9,177 bases of DNA from an uncultured Thermoleophilia bacterium (lineage in GTDB: Bacteria; Actinomycetota; Thermoleophilia; UBA2241). The DNA lies in NCBI GenBank assembly GCA_903912585.1, contig CAIWHY010000167.1:1-9177 (forward strand), read 5' to 3'. Shown in pieces: positions 5,751 through 9,177 of this stretch; positions within the stretch are counted from its first letter, which is position 1; every line of letters begins with the position of its first letter. Under the pieces are notes generated by a model. That model was not told the origin of the DNA, searched no databases, and saw only the letters and a list, made by a program, of their open reading frames with translations. The position numbers and the translations under genes are program-made.

Positions 5751-7415
5751 TTGAGTAACGAAGCCCCCAGGATCATCCCGCTCGGCGGTCTCGGTGAGAT
5801 CGGCAAGAACATGACCGCGATCGAGTACCGCGGGAAGATCGTGGTGGTCGATTGCGGCATCGAGTTCCCCCGCGACGAGATGCTGGGCATCGACCTCATT
5901 CTCCCCGACATCAGCTGGCTGCTCGAGCGCCGCGACGACGTCCTCGCCTTCGTGATCACCCACGGGCACGAGGATCACCACGGAGCGCTCCCGTTCGTGC
6001 TCAAGCAGCTGAACAGGCCGGTGTACGGCAGCCGCTTCACGCTGGCGCTCATCAAGTCGAAGCTCGACGAGCACGGCCTGCTCAAGGTCGTCGAGCTCAA
6101 CGAGGTGAGCGAAACGTCGCGCTTCCGCCTCGGGCCCTTCGAGCTTTCCTTCGTGGCCGTGAGTCACAGCGTGCCGGACGCCCTGTCCGTGGTCGTGGGG
6201 ACCGACATCGGCGCCATCATCATCACCGGCGACTACAAGTTCGACCATACGCCGATCGACGGGCGCATCACCGACGTCAACACGTTCGCCCAGCTCGGCC
6301 AGCAGGGCGTGCTGGCGCTGCTGGCCGACTCCACCAACGCCGAGACGCCGGGCTCGACCGCCTCCGAGTCGATCGTCGGACAGGCCTTCCACCAGATCTT
6401 CGCCGAGGCGGAGGGCCGCGTGATCGTGGCTTGCTTCGCCTCCCACATCCATCGCGTGCAGCAGGCGATCGAGATCGCTCATCTGCACGGCCGCAAGTTC
6501 GCGCTCTCCGGGCGCTCGATGCAGAAGAACGTCAACATCGCCCGCAACCTCGGCATCCTGCGCGTGCCCGAGGGGTCGCAGATCAAGCTCACCGACATCG
6601 ACCAGTACCGCCCCGAGGAGATCCTCATCATCTCCACGGGCAGCCAGGGCGAGCCGCTTTCGGCGCTCACGCGCATGGCCTTCGACGACCACCCCCAGGT
6701 AGGGCTGCACGAAGGCGACACCGTGGTCATCTCCGCGCACCCCATACCCGGCAACGAGGTCAGCGTCACGACCACCGTCAACCGGCTGCTCAAGGTCGGC
6801 GCCACGGTCATCTGGGGCCGCAACAGCGGGGTCCACGTCTCCGGGCACGCCGCCCAGGAAGACATGCGCATGATGCTCAACCTCGTGCGCCCGCGCTACT
6901 TCGTCCCGATGCACGGTGAGTACCGGCATCAGCACATCCACGCCGAGCTCGCGCGTCAGTCGGGGCTCGGCGACGAGGACATCTTCATCCTCGAGAACGG
7001 CGACGTCCTCGAGCTCGACCTCGAGAGCGGCGACATCGTCGACAAGGTCGCCACCGGCATGGCCTTCGTCGACGGCTTCGAGATCGGCGACGCCGAGGGG
7101 CTCGTGCTCCGCGACCGCCGGCAGCTCGCCGGCGACGGCATCCTCATCGCCGTGGTCACGGTCGACGCCCAGCGTGGCGACACCGTGGCGCCGCCGGAGC
7201 TCGTCGCCCGCGGCTTCCTGCACAACGACGCGCGCCTCCAGGAGGTGCTCGAGGAGTGCTCCACGGCCCTCGATGAGCTCATGTCGAAGCTTGGCGCGGA
7301 GCACGTCATCGGCCAGCGCCTGATCAAGGAAGACATCAAGGACCGCCTCGCCGAGCTCGTGTACTCGCGCACCCGGCGGCGGCCGCTGATCATGCCGGTC
7401 GTCGTCGAGGTCTAG
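5751..7415 (+). CDS. rnj: ribonuclease J
   Basis: RNase J is a metallo-beta-lactamase/beta-CASP enzyme with endonuclease and 5'-3' exonuclease activity, used in mRNA decay and rRNA maturation. The 554-residue product matches the usual size of about 550-560. The N-terminal RIIPLGGLGEIGKNM is typical. Zinc ligands are H71-G-H73-E-D75-H76, H139 in SHSVPDA and D161 in GDYKFDHTP. The beta-CASP part includes LADSTNAETPG, CFASHIHRVQQ, STGSQGEP, H366 in VSGHA and H388 in PMHGEYRH. A C-terminal domain of about 100 residues follows. The N-terminus fixes the start at TTG 5751, since the next ATG (5811) falls inside the conserved GKNM block. It is separated from dapA by 62 nt, so it may have its own promoter as well as read-through. 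Its proximity to pnp pairs the two main exonucleases of actinobacterial RNA decay in one locus. No membrane anchor or truncation is seen. Confidence 0.97.
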   Translation: MSNEAPRIIPLGGLGEIGKNMTAIEYRGKIVVVDCGIEFPRDEMLGIDLILPDISWLLERRDDVLAFVITHGHEDHHGALPFVLKQLNRPVYGSRFTLALIKSKLDEHGLLKVVELNEVSETSRFRLGPFELSFVAVSHSVPDALSVVVGTDIGAIIITGDYKFDHTPIDGRITDVNTFAQLGQQGVLALLADSTNAETPGSTASESIVGQAFHQIFAEAEGRVIVACFASHIHRVQQAIEIAHLHGRKFALSGRSMQKNVNIARNLGILRVPEGSQIKLTDIDQYRPEEILIISTGSQGEPLSALTRMAFDDHPQVGLHEGDTVVISAHPIPGNEVSVTTTVNRLLKVGATVIWGRNSGVHVSGHAAQEDMRMMLNLVRPRYFVPMHGEYRHQHIHAELARQSGLGDEDIFILENGDVLELDLESGDIVDKVATGMAFVDGFEIGDAEGLVLRDRRQLAGDGILIAVVTVDAQRGDTVAPPELVARGFLHNDARLQEVLEECSTALDELMSKLGAEHVIGQRLIKEDIKDRLAELVYSRTRRRPLIMPVVVEV

Positions 7416-7420
7416 CGGCC

Positions 7421-7443
7421 TCCCAGGGCCCAAGACCTAGGGA
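7421..7443 (+). other. stem-loop between rnj and ftsK
   Basis: TCCCAGG at 7421-7427 pairs with CCTAGGGA at 7436-7443, giving seven base pairs with a single bulged A7439 and an 8-nt loop. It begins 5 nt after the rnj stop. No T-run follows, so it would be at most a weak terminator or an mRNA 3'-end stabiliser. The rest of the 57-nt gap shows only the ftsK SD and no clear promoter. Confidence 0.35.
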
Positions 7444-7472
7444 TACGCCCGCGCGCCGCGAATAGGACCTGT

Positions 7473-9177
7473 ATGGCGACCGCACGCCCAAAGCAGGCCC
7501 GGCGGCGCGCGGGCGCAGCGCCGCGTTCAGGTGCGCGCACCGCCCGTCCGGCAGCCCGCCAGCCTCAGAAGACCTCCACGCACCACCGGCGCGAGCTGGT
7601 GGCGATCGCCTGCGTCGCGCTGGCGGTGTTTCTCGCCTTGGTCCTGTACCTCGGCCTCGACGGCGGCTCACTCGGGCATTGGCTGGGGGACAGCGCCCGC
7701 TGGCTCGTCGGGTTGCTCGCCTTCGTCGCGCCGCTCCTCCTGTGCCTCGTCGCCTACGTGCTGGTCGCCCGCGAGGACCGGCGCCCGCGGCGCGGGATCA
7801 CCTGGGGCGTCGCGTTCATGGCGGCCGCGTTCGTGCTCGCCGCCGCCGCCAACGCCTTCGGCCTCTTCGGCGGCGTGCGCCCCGCGCGCCTCTTCCGCGA
7901 CGCCTATATGTCGGCGCACGGCGGTTTCGTGGGTGAGAGTCTGTGGGCCGGTCTTCACGGCGTCATCGGCGGCATCGGCATCGACGTGCTCGTCGTGGCG
8001 CTGTTCGTGGCCGGCCTCCTCCTGCTCACCGGATCGTCGCTGCGACAGTGGGCCGGCCACTCGCGCACGGGCGTGGCTGCCGCCGGCAAGGCGGCGCGCA
8101 GCCAGGCCGAAGCCCTGGGCGCCCGCCGCCGCGACGGCGCCGAGACGCGCGTCGTGGAGCTCGATCAGTCCCCGACGCGCGACGCCTTCGACTTCATGAA
8201 CACGGCCGTCACGCCGTCCGCACAGTACGGGCCGGCCGTGAGCGCCCACACGCCCAGGCTCGTGGACGGCGAGGCATCCGCGCCGGAGATCTTCGGCGTT
8301 TCCGGGCCGCTGCGCGGAGAGCCGGCGCCGCCCGCACCGGTGGCGGAGACCGACGACGGACAGCAGCTTTCGCTCGCCCAGGCCGCCGCCGAAGAGCCGG
8401 GCGCGGCGGCGGCGCTGGCCTTCGCCGACGCGGACAAGCGCCAGTGGGCGCTGCCCGACCCGATGCTGCTGCAGCGCCTCGGCGAGGGCAAGGGCGAGAC
8501 CGCAGACACCATCCGCTCGGTCTCGCAGCGCCTCGTGGACACGCTCGCCAGTTTCGGCATCCAGGCCAACATCATCGGCACGGTCTCCGGCCCGCGCGTC
8601 ACGCGCTACGAGCTCCAGCTCGCGCCCGGCATCAAGGTGAGCCGCGTCGCCGGGCTCAAGGACGACATCGCCTACGCACTGGCCGCGACCGACGTGCGCG
8701 TCCAGGCGCCGATCCCCGGCAAGACGGCGGTCGGCGTCGAGGTGCCCAACCTGCAGGCCAACTACGTCTCGCTCGGCGACGTCCACGGCCTGTTCCCGGC
8801 GCACGCGTCGCCGATGGCCTTCTGGCTCGGCAAGGACGTCGCCGGCAAGGCGATCCTCGCCGACCTCGTGAAGATGGTCCATCTGCTCATCGCCGGCACC
8901 ACCGGCTCGGGCAAGAGCGGCTGCCTCAACGCGCTCATCAGCTCGATCCTGCTGCGCGCCACGCCGGACGAGGTGCGCATGATCATGATCGACCCCAAGA
9001 AGGTGGAGCTCTCCAACTTCGACGGCATCCCTCACCTGCTGGCTCCCGTGGTCACCAACATGAAGCAGGCGACCTACGTGCTCGACAACATCTGCCGCGA
9101 GATGGACCGGCGCTACGATGTGCTCTCGCGCAACGGCTGCCAGGACATCCGCGCGCTCAACAAGAAACTCGTGCGCG
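7473..9177 (+). CDS. ftsK: FtsK/SpoIIIE-type DNA translocase, 3' truncated by the window
   Basis: FtsK is a septum-anchored ATP-driven dsDNA pump that clears and segregates chromosomes at division. The frame stays open from ATG 7473 to the right edge (568 complete codons). AGGA at 7464-7467 lies 5 nt before the ATG. Residues 1-40 are basic and disordered-looking. Four membrane segments follow at about 42-62, 76-98, 109-130 and 163-187, the usual FtsK number. A low-complexity Ala/Pro/Glu linker runs from about 190 to 325. The alpha subdomain spans about 345-470 (TIRSVSQRLVDTLASFGIQA, GPRVTRYELQLAPGIKVS). The RecA-like motor has Walker A GTTGSGKS at 475-482 and the Walker B segment RMIMIDPKK with D507. 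The beta-domain remainder and the DNA-reading gamma domain lie outside the window. The linker of about 140 residues is far shorter than in E. coli FtsK and nearer to SpoIIIE. The Walker A loop has Thr where GATGSGKS is most common, a conservative variant. It follows rnj by 57 nt, the standard actinobacterial neighbour. Confidence 0.95.
   Translation, partial: MATARPKQARRRAGAAPRSGARTARPAARQPQKTSTHHRRELVAIACVALAVFLALVLYLGLDGGSLGHWLGDSARWLVGLLAFVAPLLLCLVAYVLVAREDRRPRRGITWGVAFMAAAFVLAAAANAFGLFGGVRPARLFRDAYMSAHGGFVGESLWAGLHGVIGGIGIDVLVVALFVAGLLLLTGSSLRQWAGHSRTGVAAAGKAARSQAEALGARRRDGAETRVVELDQSPTRDAFDFMNTAVTPSAQYGPAVSAHTPRLVDGEASAPEIFGVSGPLRGEPAPPAPVAETDDGQQLSLAQAAAEEPGAAAALAFADADKRQWALPDPMLLQRLGEGKGETADTIRSVSQRLVDTLASFGIQANIIGTVSGPRVTRYELQLAPGIKVSRVAGLKDDIAYALAATDVRVQAPIPGKTAVGVEVPNLQANYVSLGDVHGLFPAHASPMAFWLGKDVAGKAILADLVKMVHLLIAGTTGSGKSGCLNALISSILLRATPDEVRMIMIDPKKVELSNFDGIPHLLAPVVTNMKQATYVLDNICREMDRRYDVLSRNGCQDIRALNKKLVR

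Noticed and set aside
5211..7433. A 740-codon open frame on the minus strand opposite dapA and rnj
   Set aside because: It spans two well-identified genes and their gap, has no family resemblance, and shows the residue composition expected of an antisense GC-rich shadow.
1..9177. Mobile elements, CRISPR arrays, tRNA genes, toxin-antitoxin or defence genes
   Set aside because: All space is taken by housekeeping genes on one strand with gaps of at most about 156 nt. I saw no spaced direct repeats, transposase or integrase motifs, tRNA-like cloverleaf or terminal inverted repeats.

Overview
The window is an ordinary, compact, high-GC chromosomal housekeeping block, and every gene is on the + strand. 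The order is ribF (3' end), rpsO, pnp, an M16 zinc peptidase, dapB, dapA, rnj and ftsK (5' part). This order matches the core of the conserved actinobacterial locus known from Mycobacterium and Streptomyces (ribF-rpsO-gpsI-pepR-dapB-thyX-dapA-rnj-ftsK), in a shortened form without thyX. The high GC, GC-rich third codon positions, several short or overlapping gene junctions, and an RNase J without RNase E in view all point to an Actinomycetota genome. A deep-branching class such as Thermoleophilia is my guess from the protein sequences and is not established. No mobile element, tRNA, rRNA, CRISPR array, phage gene or obvious horizontal insertion is visible.

Layout: 1-120 is the C-terminal tail of a RibF-like flavokinase. 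121-276 is a regulatory gap with an extended -10 promoter candidate, a perfect 8-bp inverted repeat and a very strong Shine-Dalgarno (SD) sequence, followed by rpsO (277-546). 547-659 is a leader with stem-loops before pnp (660-2756). The M16 peptidase follows after 19 nt, at an apparent ACG start (2776-4044). It overlaps dapB by ATGA (4041-4796), and dapA starts 10 nt later (4807-5688). A 62-nt gap with a possible promoter precedes the TTG-started rnj (5751-7415). A 57-nt gap precedes ftsK (7473 to the window edge).

Functionally, three themes are interleaved. RNA turnover and ribosomes: S15, PNPase (3'-5' exonuclease) and RNase J (endo- and 5'-3' exonuclease). Lysine/diaminopimelate synthesis for the cell wall: DapA and DapB, with the reaction order opposite to the gene order. 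Quality control and division: the M16 peptidase and the FtsK DNA translocase.

I did not find a novel system. Points worth checking are the M16 start with no ATG, GTG or TTG codon, the rpsO leader dyad with alternative pairings, the stem-loops before pnp, the TTG start of rnj that may be leaderless, and a His-to-Glu change in the normally His-His active-site motif of DapB. There is no stretch of more than about 160 bases without a gene.
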